Below are positions 12,454 through 24,430 of a stretch of 64,000 bases of DNA, in pieces (the stretch's first letter is position 1; each line of letters starts with the position of its first letter). The notes beneath the pieces were generated by a model, which saw only the letters and a list, made by a program, of their open reading frames with translations, ran no database searches and was not told where the DNA came from. Location of the stretch: assembly GCF_024868665.1 (NCBI RefSeq), contig NC_079910.1, positions 11,335,427 through 11,399,426 of the forward strand. The letters run 5' to 3'. Origin of the DNA: Triplophysa rosa. Lineage: Eukaryota > Chordata > Actinopteri > Cypriniformes > Nemacheilidae. Position numbers and translations under genes: made by a program.

Positions 12454-15400
12454 TTATTGGACATTCTCCATCATTTTCAGAAACTCTGGAATGACAAGAA
12501 AAAAATCTAAATGTCATACATTATAATGAAATATCATACATTACATCCAAATGTAATTCAGTAACTTTGACCCGTAACAATACACTTTTTTTCAAGTAGA
12601 AATGCAGAAATGCCTTTTGTCTTATTTTGTCATGTCTGTAAATACTTTTTTACCGCTTTAATACCTCATTAAACAGTTTTAATAAAATAAAATAAGATTT
12701 ACATTACCATCAAAATCGATCTTTCCATCTTTATTTGTGTCTGAATCTGCCATGAGTTCATCTATATCTTCCTCTGTTAATGGCTCTCCAGTGGCGTGCA
12801 CAATATCTCCAAACTCCTCACGATCAATGAAACCATCTTGGTTCCTGTTTATTAGAATAATAAGGAAAACAAATCAGTAACCTGACATCAGTAAAATCAG
12901 CTTCATATCACTAACAAGCAACTCTTGTGACCAAATTTCTTTCATTTTTCTTTAAACTAATGTGACTGGGCGAGAGAATCAGGCCTTCAGTTTTAACGCT
13001 TCCCGACCTTCAGCCCACAGTCATCTGCTATAATTGTGACCTAAAGTGCGGTAATAACCCCACACCTTTCCAGGGGCGGATTTAGTGATTTGGGGGCCCT
13101 AGGCAAATCCATGTATGGGGGCCCCAACTATGCACCATTTTACTTTACTGCAACCCTTATTTTTCTTCCTCCTCAAAGCACACAACTTTTCACCCCCAGT
13201 CAAAGTGACAGGGGAAAACTAAGCTTAATAAACACAGATACTGACTAATTAAAAAAAATATAATAATGAATTCCCAAATGAAAAACATGGGATAAGTGTC
13301 TTAACAAAACACTTATTTAAAGTTCTAAAAAAATTTGATGAAATGAAAACTAATAAGTTATATAAAGCATTAAATTTATTCAATCAAACAGAAAAATTGA
13401 AAATTTTAATAATAAGCCTTTTTTATAAGACTTTTTAGCCCACAAGTAACCAGTCTAACTAAATGAGCAAAGCTCATTAACACGTTCTCTTGTAGTTCAC
13501 TGAGCTTTTGAACGATTCACTGATCTCTTACATTCTGTGTAAACGAATTGGTTCAACGGAGTCATTTGTTTGCGAGTCGTTCTGATCGCAATATGCGTTC
13601 ATACTGGCGAACTCGCTGTGTACAGAATAACGCTGATTCAACGAGCCAACTTCACAGCTAAAAACATTATAATGATGTACAGCAAGTTAATTTAGGAAAT
13701 CTTTTCAAGAAATTCAAGAAAATGTAAATTTAACGTAAAACTCCTGAACAGCCGTGAAACACAGCTAATACAGCTCCTAATATAGCCCTTTTACAGAACT
13801 CTTCAGCGTCTCACTGCTGGTAACGAAACAGCACCTCCATTGTGGCGTAACTGCAGTTACAAATGACAATCTGTTTAATAATGCACGCAGTGTTTTTTGT
13901 GAAGACACTCGACATATTTTTGACGACAGTCTAAGGCGGCACGAAATTTGATTGAGGAAAACCCTAATCTGGGATTACTATATACAAAGTGTGTCCTCTC
14001 TCCGTGTTTTTTGTGGTTAACGACCTTTCATGCATTTAAATGTGACCAAATTTCTGTACTAGTGCATACAGTATGAATCGTTAGCACTGTACTGACGTTA
14101 TTATATTATGTCTTTATGTGCCCATCGGTCTGCGCAGCGGAGTCAAACAACCTTTCTACCTTTGAACTGGCGAGCACTACCAAGCGCACAGCGCTTTTTG
14201 TTTGACAGATGTTGTGGTCGTCAGTCATTATAACTGTGTTGTCGGTGTTCATGGAGAAATACTCACCGGCACATTATCATTGCTCGTGGCCGGGAGAGTG
14301 CTGTGTCTGGCGGGAGAGAGATGCGCTACTGCTGATGGAGCGGCGGTGGAGTTTGTGAGGGGAAAAAGAAGAGACTTTGGATACAATATTTTGCAAATCA
14401 TATTTTTTCCTCTCCGCTGGTGTAGCTGCGTTTCTTTGTTGTTTTATTTCCCTGCGACTTTTACTTCGTTTTGCAGCTAATGTACCACACAATGACACTC
14501 TTGCTGTGGGTAGTTCTTCTAATTCCGCCGCTGCTTTAACTTTCTCTAGCTGGTGTCGAACTCGTCTCGCGCATATACGGTGCTAATGGAATGGTCCACT
14601 CTAATCTATAATGGGGGGAGTGCCTTCGTACAGATGTAATAATGTAAAATGTTAACAGGGATATCCCGACTATTTTGATGATTACTTGGGGCTCTACGTG
14701 GCTGTTGACATGGCTTATTGGTTTAGTCCACCCCTTCCTTTTGGGGTCCCCTGGTATCTCGGGGCCCCAGGCGATTGCCTACCTTTGCCTAATGGTAAGT
14801 CCGCCCCTGCACCTTTCTAATCCCTTTTAAGTAATTACACTTTCACTGTAGTCTTTACAAATGTGACCCTGCACCCAAAAAAAAAACAATCTTAAGTACT
14901 GGAATATTTGTGGCAATATCTTTTTTTAGATTTTCTTTTATGCCCAAAATCATTAAGATATTAAGTAAAGATCATGTTCCATGAAGATATTTTGTAAATT
15001 TCCTACCACAAATATATCAAAACTTTATTTTTGTGAGTGGATGTAAAAAGAAAACGTGAACAAAAATGGCCAGAAACACGCCTTCAAATATCACTCGCTG
15101 CTGCCCGCTCTTTAGGAATTACCCACTCAAGTTTGGTATCTAAGTTGAGAATTTTCACTTTCGGGTTCATCTACTCTTCACCAGGGGCGGACTGGGAAGC
15201 AAAAACGGCCCTGGAGTTTTCCAGATGGATGGTCTGCCCCTGGTCGCGGTAGCAGTCCGTCGGTGGGACGGCCGTTCTGGACTTTGACAGAATGTCCTAC
15301 TGGTCTGTCCGCCCCTGCTCTTCATAACGTCATTACAGCGGTAAGAGAATAGAGAGTGTTAAATCAAACCTGTTATTCTTTGCAATCGCCTGCTAAAGCA

Positions 15401-18081
15401 CCTCTACTTAACAACTTTAACTTTCTCAATATTTTGTTTTTGTCTGAAAAAAATTATATCTCTAATAATTATATCTCTACGAAATATTGTCCTATTCTAA
15501 CAAGCCATACATCAATGGAAAGCTTACTTTATCAGCTTTCATATGATGTATAAATCTCAATTTTCAGTCTCAAGTTTATTTGTCCAGGGATAAGATAAAC
15601 TATTTGTAAGAACATTGCAGTGCATACTCAGTTAGCCGTAAGTTTAAATGTTAAACAAAAATCGTATCTTCACCTAATAATAACAACAACCTGCATAGTA
15701 AGCTAAAGTAAATTGTCTGAACAGTGTTTTTGTGAATAATGAGCCAGATTTCATTACTTAGAGATAGAAATGTCCAATATGCATCTCATATCTTCTGCTC
15801 TTTACATATTATTAGAGTTATTAGAGTTATGTTTTACTTATATGGGAACATTTGCTTTTTAATGTGGACATGCCAGAAAAATCACATGACCATCCAAGGA
15901 CATTTTCCAATGCTGTCTGCATTTTTGGTGAGGGCATTAGGCTATGTGACATACTTGTCAAAGATGCGGAAGCATTCAGATAGCTCTTCTTCAGACTTGC
16001 CAGCCTGGTCTTCTTTTAGCTGTTGTACCATCATGACCAAGAACTCCTCAAAGTCGATAGTGCCACTGCCTGAAGATGAAAAACAAGAATTGATTGAACT
16101 GAACTGTGTTTGTTTATGTAGTTTAACTGGTAGATCATATCAGCATTGTCACAGTGACACATGCAATGCAAGTTAATATAACCATCTGCCATAAGGGAAT
16201 AAAAATTCAGAGTGTTAGATAAATTTGATATTTGAATATTAACTTACCATCTTCATCAACTTCTTCAATGATGGCATCTAACTCTTCTCTGGATGGATTC
16301 TGACCCAACATCCTCATCACGGTACCCAACTCTTTGGTGCTGATATCACCTCCACCGTCCGTGTCGAACATGTCGAAGGCAGCCTTGAACTCTTACATGT
16401 AAGATGAAAAAAAGAAATTTAAGACAGAATGTTCAAAAGCTGGATGATAGGACAATTTACCCCACAAAAATTTTAAGGCAGGAAATGTGTTTCATGTGTG
16501 CCACAATAATAACACTTGGTTTGTACTCCTAAAGTTCATTGTGATGTATAAAAATAGTATCATTACTGTATTCACACACTCACCAGAAATCATTTCTTCG
16601 CTCAGAAAAGAGCGGGCGTCGGCCTGGGCATCAGTGGGCTAATAATATGAAATGGAGTTAAAGAAAGAAATTACAAAAATTACCATTTACAACATACATT
16701 AAAAATATGCAAACACACACAAACAACATGACTTCACATACTCCTGTAGTGCACACATTGGCTTAATATAGCAACACTACACGGACAAAAGTATTGGGAT
16801 GCTTCTAATAAAACATGTTTATATACAGTATCCTAGTAATTCAAATCAAAACAAATATTATTGCTATAAAACCATATATGAAAAAATTGTTTCCAGTTTT
16901 GTTGCAAGTGTTTTGGAAGGTCCTTTTTCTGTTTTGAAATGACTGTACCCCTGTGTATCCTGTCATTGATGAGTTTAGCTCTCTCATCCCTGCTAAAAAA
17001 AATCCATCAGTGTCCATGATGGTCCAGCCTGACGTACACTGTAAACAAAGTCCATAAAAATAGTGCACATTGTACTGTATTAATTTGACAGAATTTTCCG
17101 TATAGATTTTTTTACAGCTGTTTGTCCTGTATTTAGAATTTTTTTAAATGAATGAAAATGTCTGTCAAAAGAATTTAAAGCATATTGCTGGTACATTTTC
17201 CATTTTTTACAGTGAATGCTGGATATTGTTGGTCTGGACCAGAACAGCAAGCACGAAGCTGCAGGTTAGGCTAGTTAGAATACCTGGAATAGAAAACTGC
17301 CTCCTGCTGATGTCTGCCTATCAAATCTTGAAGACCTACAATCTCACTTATTCTGTTTTTCTCTGCCTTTTGATGGATCAGCCCTTTTCAATTATTTGAT
17401 GGTTAGTGAAGGACAACAGAATCATACTAGAGACCACTGGCCTGATTTCTGTCATCAGGCTTTGTGTAAAAATGAATGATCTCAACTAACAGCAATATAT
17501 ACGGAACATTGTTCCTTTGATGCTCTAACCAAGGACATCGTAAATGTCAAAGTACCAAGATAGGCTCAGCACTGTAATTAAATCTTATGTTTTCTCTCTC
17601 TCTCCTCTTTGATGATGGGGGTTACTTACCACTTGTCTCCAGAGACACAAACAAGACCAAACACTATTAAGCATGCATAACAGCACGTAGTAAAAGTAGC
17701 TGACCGCCTTCCAATCATTTGTAGCAAGCACACTAAATACTTAGTATTCTATTACTTGTATTATAGGCCTGCTGACTTGACCGCTGTGGATATTACTTGA
17801 AGTGCAAATGGTTTGCAAACAAAACAAACACACAAAAGCATGTTTACATTTAGTGTGCCTATACACCAGATGTAACACATGTATCATACAAGTAAAAAAG
17901 TTTTCATTATTCGATGGACATAGCACATTCTGAATTTGCCATACAACTATTAACCCCCAGTTACAGTGTGAAATGTATTTAAAATCCTCAACCAGGCGTT
18001 TGGAAAATCCATGTTGCGCGTTAAAAACATCAAGCACTGCATGACGCTTCTGATCCATATCCATTATAGAAATCTTACCAT
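12454..18081 (-). CDS. tnnc2: Troponin C, fast skeletal type (tandem copy 2)
   Basis: Segments: 18079-18081 (ATG only, followed by GTAAGA), 16584-16638, 16248-16391, 15955-16069, 12708-12844, 12454-12485. Apart from the second (55 rather than 52 bases) they have the same lengths and phases as copy 1, giving 161 aa. The N-terminus is [20 protein letters not shown]. Loops are [36 protein letters not shown] and [12 protein letters not shown], all with full ligand sets, so four functional sites are expected. It ends MMENVQ. The C-terminal half is clearly diverged from copy 1 (for example [20 protein letters not shown]), but exon 3 is nearly identical. The 3.1-kb intron 12845-15954 is enlarged by two hAT-like insertions. 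Zebrafish has two tnnc2 genes of this kind, as I recall. The ATG-only first exon is inferred from the parallel with copy 1 and is the least certain part. Confidence 0.92.
13071..14809. mobile_element. hAT-type DNA transposon, non-autonomous
   Basis: Ends are CAGGGGCGGA and TCCGCCCCTG, perfect 10-base inverted termini, flanked by an exact 8-base direct repeat CACCTTTC at 13063-13070 and 14810-14817. An 8-bp target duplication with CAG/CTG tips is characteristic of hAT elements. Subterminal parts are also complementary (GGGGGCCCTAGGCAA against TTGCCT...GGGGCCCC). No transposase was recognised in the 1.7-kb interior. It lies within an intron of tnnc2 copy 2. Confidence 0.88.
15182..15317. mobile_element. 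Small hAT-type MITE with the same termini
   Basis: 136-bp element starting CAGGGGCGGACTGGG and ending TCTGTCCGCCCCTG. The flanks CTCTTCAC (15174-15181) and CTCTTCAT (15318-15325) match at seven of eight bases. It shares the terminal decamer with the larger element 0.4 kb away in the same intron. Confidence 0.8.
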
Positions 18082-18420
18082 ACTGACAGCTTGTTAGTGA
18101 GACCTGTTTAAAAACACAAGTAATATGTGGTCTTCTATAAAATAAAATGATCTTCTGTGCACCAAAGACCTCCAAAGTGCTCCATGTACCCAACGGCTCC
18201 AGACTCCACTAATAAGACCTCACTTTGCCTCACCTTCCAGAAAATGGCCAGGATTGGACAAGAAACTTTAGACATGGAACTTGTTAACCAATGTCTGCAC
18301 AGCCCAAAAAAAGCTCCACCCCTCTCCTTCATCCCTTTCTAATCCATCCCCACCTCTATGTGCCCTCTATTGCCCCATATTTAGCTAAAGGACAAGTGAT
18401 CTCAATGGCATTTCTCCCCT
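18082..18420 (-). promoter_or_regulatory. Probable upstream region of tnnc2 copy 2
   Basis: Upstream of the ATG-only exon. A splice-acceptor-like TTTTTAAACAG just before the leader (about 18103-18115) leaves open an additional upstream non-coding exon. A CArG/MEF2-like CCATATTTAG at about 18375-18384 would suit a muscle gene but is imperfect. Confidence 0.25.
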
Positions 18421-18616
18421 CAACAAATAAAAAGGGAAAGCAATGAGACGTTGTTTAGGCAGTGAATAAATAGAGAATCTAGAAACAGATGTAGGTTGCA
18501 CACGCAAAGACGCAACCGCTCGCCAAGCATCGGGATGAGATGTATGTGCTTGCATCACTCACATGCCTGCATTTCTTCACCTTTCTATCAGTCCTTAAGG
18601 GTTTGTATTTGTTGAT

Positions 18617-18800
18617 GAAAAAGAAGATATTTTGAGAAATCTCTCAGTGGTTTTGTGTCCAAATAATGGAAGTCAATGAGGTTCAGTGTTGTCTGGTTAT
18701 CAACATTCTTCAAAACATCTTTTGTGTTCTGCAAAACAAAGAAAGTCATACAGGTTTGAAATGACTGCACGAGTAAACAATGAAACAACTATCACTGTAA
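18617..18800. repeat. Truncated copy of the 4.2-kb MITE family
   Basis: Internal sequence ('gaagatattttgagaaat', 'caacattcttcaaaa', 'acaggtttgaaatgac') matches the elements at 4217-4531 and 30750-30999, but the terminal inverted repeats are lost or decayed. Confidence 0.6.
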
Positions 18801-19746
18801 TATGTGGATTATTATAATAATAATAGTGTTTTATGTGACCAGATAAACAGAAATATTGTCCTGGCAATGTTATTCGGGGGTTGGCACGAATGCTACAGCA
18901 CCAGGAGTGACCTTGTCAGACTCCTGAGGATTCGCATCCCTATCCCTCCAGGCCTTCTCCAGTTTCTCATAGTAATCCTTAGACTGCTAGAGTTTCTTTG
19001 GCTTTGCAAATATATCTACTCTGAGGCTGTGTCACAAATTACAATCAATGTCATGACATGTGGAGATGACACAGCCATATGATGTCACAACCACAATTAC
19101 AGGTTGATATGATTTACAGTGCATTTCTGGACAGGTAACACTTATAGCAAGTCATTATCTGTGATAGAAGGTGCTAGCATATTAAGAGTAGAGTACAGGC
19201 ACCTACTGGTAGATCGTGAGGCCTTTTATGTACCTGTGTGCTAAAATAAATTGTGTCACTAGTTCCTTACTGAGTAGGTTGCAATGCCAATACAGAAATT
19301 ATTTTGTTAATGAAATTTACTACCTAACCCAACCCACTTCATTTAAAATGATAAACGTATAACAACGTTATAATTCATTCTTTTTCATCCAACCCATTTA
19401 TTTCAAGTAAACATTTCTCACATACAACATGCACACAAACCTATATGATTTGAAAAATAATGCATTTACTTATAGTCCAATCTTAAGTGATTTCTACTGT
19501 ATATTACCATATACAGAAATAATTCATAATTATTGGAAATAATTAATGGAAATCGTTTTTCAAATCCTGGATACGATGTCTCTTCATTTTTTCTGATGTG
19601 CCCCCCTTCCTTATCTTACTAAACTAATGTCTTATTTTGCTCTGTTGCCAGGTAACACACCTGTTGCAAGAAAAAAAAAAGCTTTTTATTCCAAGCGCAC
19701 TTATCCTCATTATGTTGTTCCGCTGAAAAAACATTTTCTTTAGGTT

Positions 19747-19919
19747 CACTGTAAAAAAAACATATTTACAAAATACTGTTTTATTCCACAACTTTTTTAC
19801 AGATTTTTGAAATACGGTAATGTATAACAGAAATGGATGGACAAAAACTGTGATTTTACAGTATTACTGGCACCCTGGGTGCCGGAAAATTCTGTTCTTT
19901 TACAGGGTTTTTTACAGTG
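19747..19919. mobile_element. Inverted-repeat MITE with CACTGTAAAAA termini
   Basis: 173 bp starting CACTGTAAAAAAAA and ending TTTTTTACAGTG. Internal 'tttttacag' motifs recur. A partial relative with the same motifs lies at about 17035-17215. It is non-coding. Confidence 0.65.
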
Positions 19920-20930
19920 TTGTCTAAATCTCCCCTGAACTCAGTAACAACAGTTTAAGAATAGCAACAGGTGTGTGACGCTGACCCGAATGACATCAGG
20001 AATAACCAACAGCTCATACTGTAAATATTTAATGATTTTCTACCTCTTTTTAGTTCATTAAACTCATGTCTACTCTAATAGTTTAGAGGTTAAAGTACAC
20101 GTTAGTGAATTTGTTCATCAAACTAGCAGTTATAGATTTAAGTAAATGAAATCACAAATCACTCAGTGAAGAATTGTGTTTCCTGTCATCACAGTTTTTA
20201 ATCTCCAATGCTCGGCCCTCCCTTTATATCTTTAACACAGATCGTGACGGTAGTGCAGCATTAGCCTATAGATGACCACTTTAGGGCTCGGTTATAAAAA
20301 GCATTATTTTCATGAATGACTAATGTCACCCAAGCTCTCCAAGGCTAAGCTGAGCTAAATGACAGCACCAACTGCAAACTCTGTCTTTGCTCCCCCCCCC
20401 ACACTATTCTCGGACATTCTTAAGAACAGCAGCTGAATCTTGGAGAACAACTAGACATGTAGCAAGCTAAATAAGGAAGGAGCAGTGAAACACTCTCCCT
20501 CCTGTGCTCTTACCAAAGCCCTACGACCTCCAGTACGAAAACCAATTGCAGATATTAAAGTGGCCAAGTAATGTGGTCATCTATTACAGTTCATTTTTGC
20601 AAGTGTTTGTGCGTCTGCGTATGTGTAAGTACTTTTTTTGCATTATATCAACAATAAAAAACCTGGATTAAATGTTATCAAATGGTATAAAAATGCAAAA
20701 GTACAAGACAACCGGTGTGTTTATTTGTGATGATTTCTAAAGCTTCCTCCTGCCAGTCACTTCATGAAAATATGTAAAACATAAGACTCGCATTAATGAA
20801 TAATACTGTAAGAAGTATAAAATATTTAAAACAATTATGAAATAAAGTGTAAAATAAAGTGATCTTTGCTATGGATCTATATAGGATTGGATATGGATAT
20901 GTCCATGCCATTTTATAAAGGCTTTTCTTA

Positions 20931-20934
<4 letters not shown>

Positions 20935-21015
<81 letters not shown>

Positions 21016-21018
21016 GCA
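20935..21018. repeat. (CT)n-(CA)n compound microsatellite
   Basis: An uninterrupted CT run at about 20935-20990 is followed directly by CA repeats to about 21014. It abuts the 287-bp tandem duplication. Confidence 0.95.
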
Positions 21019-21020
21019 GC

Positions 21021-21660
21021 ATGTCTGGTTTACTATCCCCGTGGGGACAGTCCATAGGCGTAATGTTTTTATACTGTACAAACTGTATATTCTATCCCCT
21101 ATCCCTAAACCTAAAGATCATAGAACACTTTTTGCATTTTTAGATTTGTAAAAAATATTGTTCTGTACAATTTATTAGCTTTTTTGCCCCTGGGGACCTC
21201 AATTTTGGTCCCCACGGTGACACGAGTCCCCATGTGTTGGTGTGTATTCAGGTTTAGGTCCCCACCGGGATATACAAACATGAACGTACACACATACACA
21301 CGCACACATGTCTGGTTTACTATCTCCGTGGGGACAGTCCATAGGCGTAATGAGTTGTATACTGTACAAACTGTGTATTTTATTCCCTATCCCTAACCCA
21401 AACCCTAAACCTAAAGATCATAGAACACTTTTTGCATTTTTAGATTTAAAAAAAATATTGTTCTGTACAATTTATAAGCTTTTTTGCCCGTGGGGACCTC
21501 AATTTTGGTCCCCTCGGTGACACGAGTCCCCATGTGTTGGTGTGCATTCAGGTTTAGGTCCCCACCGGGATATACAAACATGAACACGCATACACACACA
21601 CATACACGCACACACATACACGCACACACACACGCACACACACATGCATGCACACATTGT
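21021..21660. repeat. Tandem duplication of a 287-bp unit plus CA-rich tail
   Basis: Units start at 21021 and 21308 with ATGTCTGGTTTACTATC and are nearly identical, including CGTGGGGACAGTCCATAGGCG and the mirrored part GGTTTAGGTCCCCACCGGG. Each ends in a CA-rich run; the second tail (21585-21655) is a longer (CA)n array. A degenerate third start (GTGGGGCCTTCTCATAGACA) is at 21660. Confidence 0.85.
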
Positions 21661-22301
21661 GGGGCCTTCTCATAGACATGACATTTATACAAAGTATATA
21701 TTCTGTCCCCTAACGCTCGCACAAAGTGATGGGGGAGAGAGAGAGAAGAAAGTCACATATCGTGCATTTTACATAGGCTACATAGAAAACACGTTAAAAT
21801 ACAACTATAAAAAAAATAGAATTAGTCAATTATTTGTGTAAACATCTTGGCAGATAGTCCTAAAGTGGAAACAAAATCTGCTAAAATCCTTTCAAACTAT
21901 TAATTTCCAGCAGCATTGTGGTTTCTATATGCGCAGTGACGTACAAGCTAAACAGTTTAACTAAATTCTGTTACGATAACTAGGCCAATTGCAAAAAAAT
22001 GTCAACATATACATAAATTGCCACTTGCTACCGAAATTCTACTAAAATATAAATGACAGCATAAAAACATTCGCAATACTGCCAACATCGCAAACGCAGC
22101 TATATAGTCGTTTTCCATCAAGTCTTTGTACTCCTTGTGTTTGTAAGACATTTGGCCAAATAATAGGCCTATAAGCCCCACCTTCCCTGAAGTCACTTAC
22201 CTGCCAGCATCTGTCTCGACGCACGCGTCTGTGGGCGCTCAATTAATACAAGCATATCACCGAGCGAGTCTTTAAAAATCCAAAGCTCAGTCTAATACAA
22301 C

Positions 22302-23145
22302 GTGCATAACCCATCACCGTCGTCCAGATGCATTTTAAACATGCCATACCTTTCTTCACACTATGGACTGCTGCTTCTGCATGCGACTCTCGAGCTGTTA
22401 GACCAGGGACGCTGCCTCTTCAAATCCATCCTACCCTCAAACTCAGCAGTGCATGTACTGGTTTGTGTTATTGTGATAATGACCATCATCTCGCTTCTTG
22501 TTAACAGTTGCACACTGCTCAGTCTTGGAAATTCTGAAGACTTATCCTGGGAGCCACGCTTTGCTTTGCTAAAAAATCTTATTGTGAGCGATGTTATGCT
22601 CATTGTCACCCAGGGTCCAACAGTAATGCACTGTCTGCAGTAATAACAGGACTTCTCACTTTAGGACACAAGCCCTCATTGCTAGGAAAACCAACTACAG
22701 GACTCCTTTGTGAACCAGATACCATCGAGACCCACTTGGGCTGGTAGTGGTAGGGCTCGTATTGACTCTATTTTGTGTCTTTTCGTATTTTTTCTCCTAT
22801 CTGTGGATGTATCAAGATGCACGCAATGCCATACAGCCATTCCAAGTTAACAGAAGGGCGTGCAGGACTGTGGTCTTTTACTGCTCCATGTTTCTACTTC
22901 ATCTGCTGCCCATCTTTCTTAAAATAGTGTCGGATGCTTTGTGGGAACTTGAAGGCACCGTGGCAATGATCCGGTATCTAAATAACCCTCCAGGCTGGAC
23001 ATCAGCAGGGACCCTGCACATCTTATTGGTGGTGCTACTTCAGGTGCCACCTTGTATAAATCCACTCATCTACGGTCTGGGTAACAGGGAGGTGAGGGAG
23101 GCTCTGCCTAGGCTATTGTGGTGGAAGATCCTAAGTGAGCTCTAA
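22302..23145 (+). pseudogene. Olfactory-receptor-like class A GPCR pseudogene
   Basis: Two receptor pieces lie in different frames. The first (22302-22643) gives an N-terminus, TM1 (VLVCVIVIMTIISLLVNS), TM2 with KNLIVSDVMLIVTQGPTV, and stops at TAA 22641. The second (open from 22747) gives TM5-TM7 and ends with NPLIYGLGNREVREAL, the NPxxY-type TM7 motif in its olfactory form. Between them only about 100 bases remain, with stops in every frame, so TM3-TM4 and the DRY-type motif are missing. An internal deletion plus frameshift is the simplest reading. An intron is unlikely because receptors of this class are usually single-exon and no clean splice pair joins the pieces. The exact subfamily is not recognised. 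Confidence 0.65.
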
Positions 23146-24092
23146 AAAGGTATAAAGACAATTGATAAAGACAAATCTGACTACCTCTTTTGAGACGTTA
23201 AGGGGATTTTCAGCAGTATACAGAATGTTTATGGCTGTGCCGTTTTATTGTACATGTGTTGGTATTTTTAGTTTATTGTGACACTTTTAAGTGCGTGAAA
23301 GTTGGCAACCCTGCTAATATACTAACAAAATAAGAAAGTAATTTAAGTACAAACACTAAAACAATACAATACAGAAAACTGCAAGCAGATTGCTCTCTAA
23401 TCCGCTGCACTGTCGACTTCCTTGTCAGGAAGCTATCAATCAAAAACTCACTAGCCAATCCGCGTAAAACGGCCATAAGTCCCGCCTACACGTGAGAGTT
23501 GTGCCAGAGAGGATAACGAAAACTTGAGAAGCGTAAATGAAAACTCATAAAGCGCAAATGAAAAATCTACCAGCGAATTCAAAACTATTATTTGCAAAAA
23601 CGAAACTTAGAAAATTGTTAAGAAAAATAGCAGTTTATTTGAAGATCATGTCACATTCTTGCAATTGAGTTTATTGTTTTCATTATCAAAGTGTTTTTTT
23701 CTTTCTCATTGTATATTTTTTGTTCGTTTTTTTAAAGTTTGCGTTCATTTTTATTGACACAAAAGTAATCCCATACTAAACAGGATTAGATCGCGGCCAT
23801 GACGCAGTCAAATCGGCTTCATTCATAAACAAGCGGTGTATGATTTGTAGGATTAATACAGGATTAATAGAAAGAGCTTTGTGAATTTAACATGTACAGT
23901 AATTAACGCGATGCTTTCCTTTTAGAACAATATTTAATATAATATAATATATTCAGAACAATTTTTATTTACTGTGAAAAGTCTTCGGTGAGGACTGAAA
24001 TAAATGAATGAATGAATTCTTGTGAAGGAGATATTTGCCATATTAATTTGTTGGACCTTCATATTAAATATATATAAAAGCACGCATTTGGG
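23146..24092. other. Intergenic stretch without recognised features
   Basis: AT-rich sequence with short open frames only. I see no gene, and no repeat with definable ends. Confidence 0.5.
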
Positions 24093-24430
24093 CAGTTGTG
24101 GCCTAATTGTTAGAGAGTCGGACTCGTGACCAGAAGGTTGCCGGTTTGATTCTCAGGACCGGCGGGTAATGACTGAGGTGCCCTTGAGTGAGGGGCCTTA
24201 CCCCCACTTGCTCCCCAGGGGCTGCAGTGATTGCTGCTGAGGTGTGCTTGAGTGAGGCACCTTATCCCCACTTGCTCCCCAGGCGCTGCATTAATAGCTG
24301 CTGCTCTGGGTGTACGTGTGTCCGCGACTTACTGTGCATGTGTTCACTACTCACTGGATGGGTTAAATGCAGAGGTCACATTTCGGGTATGGGTCACCAT
24401 ATCTGACAAATAGGTCACTTCACTTCACTT
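24093..24430 (+). mobile_element. tRNA-derived SINE (HE1/V-SINE-like)
   Basis: The head carries pol III promoter boxes: a box A-like TGGCCTAATTGTTAGAG at about 24100-24116 and a box B-like GGTTTGATTCTC at about 24143-24154. The body has a partly duplicated motif (GAGTGAGG..CCTTA.CCCCACTTGCTCCCCAGG, twice, about 65 bases apart). The tail reads ATGGGTTAAATGCAGAGGTC and GGGTATGGGTCACC, typical of fish tRNA SINEs, then CACTTCACTTCACTT. It is not a functional tRNA gene. Confidence 0.85.

Larger units (their letters stand above)
18801..22301. other. Gene-poor, repeat-rich spacer
   Basis: Apart from the MITE, microsatellite and tandem duplication listed separately, I see no supported gene here. Open frames are short and low-complexity. 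Confidence 0.5.

Noticed and set aside
15739..16176. 145-codon plus-strand open frame
   Set aside because: It is the antisense of tnnc2 copy 2 exon 4 and flanking intron.
20866..21722. Open frames rich in Ser-Leu, Thr-His or Cys-Val repeats
   Set aside because: Translations of CT and CA microsatellites.
24093..24170. Possible tRNA gene
   Set aside because: Box A and box B are present, but the sequence runs straight into a SINE body and the acceptor stem does not close.
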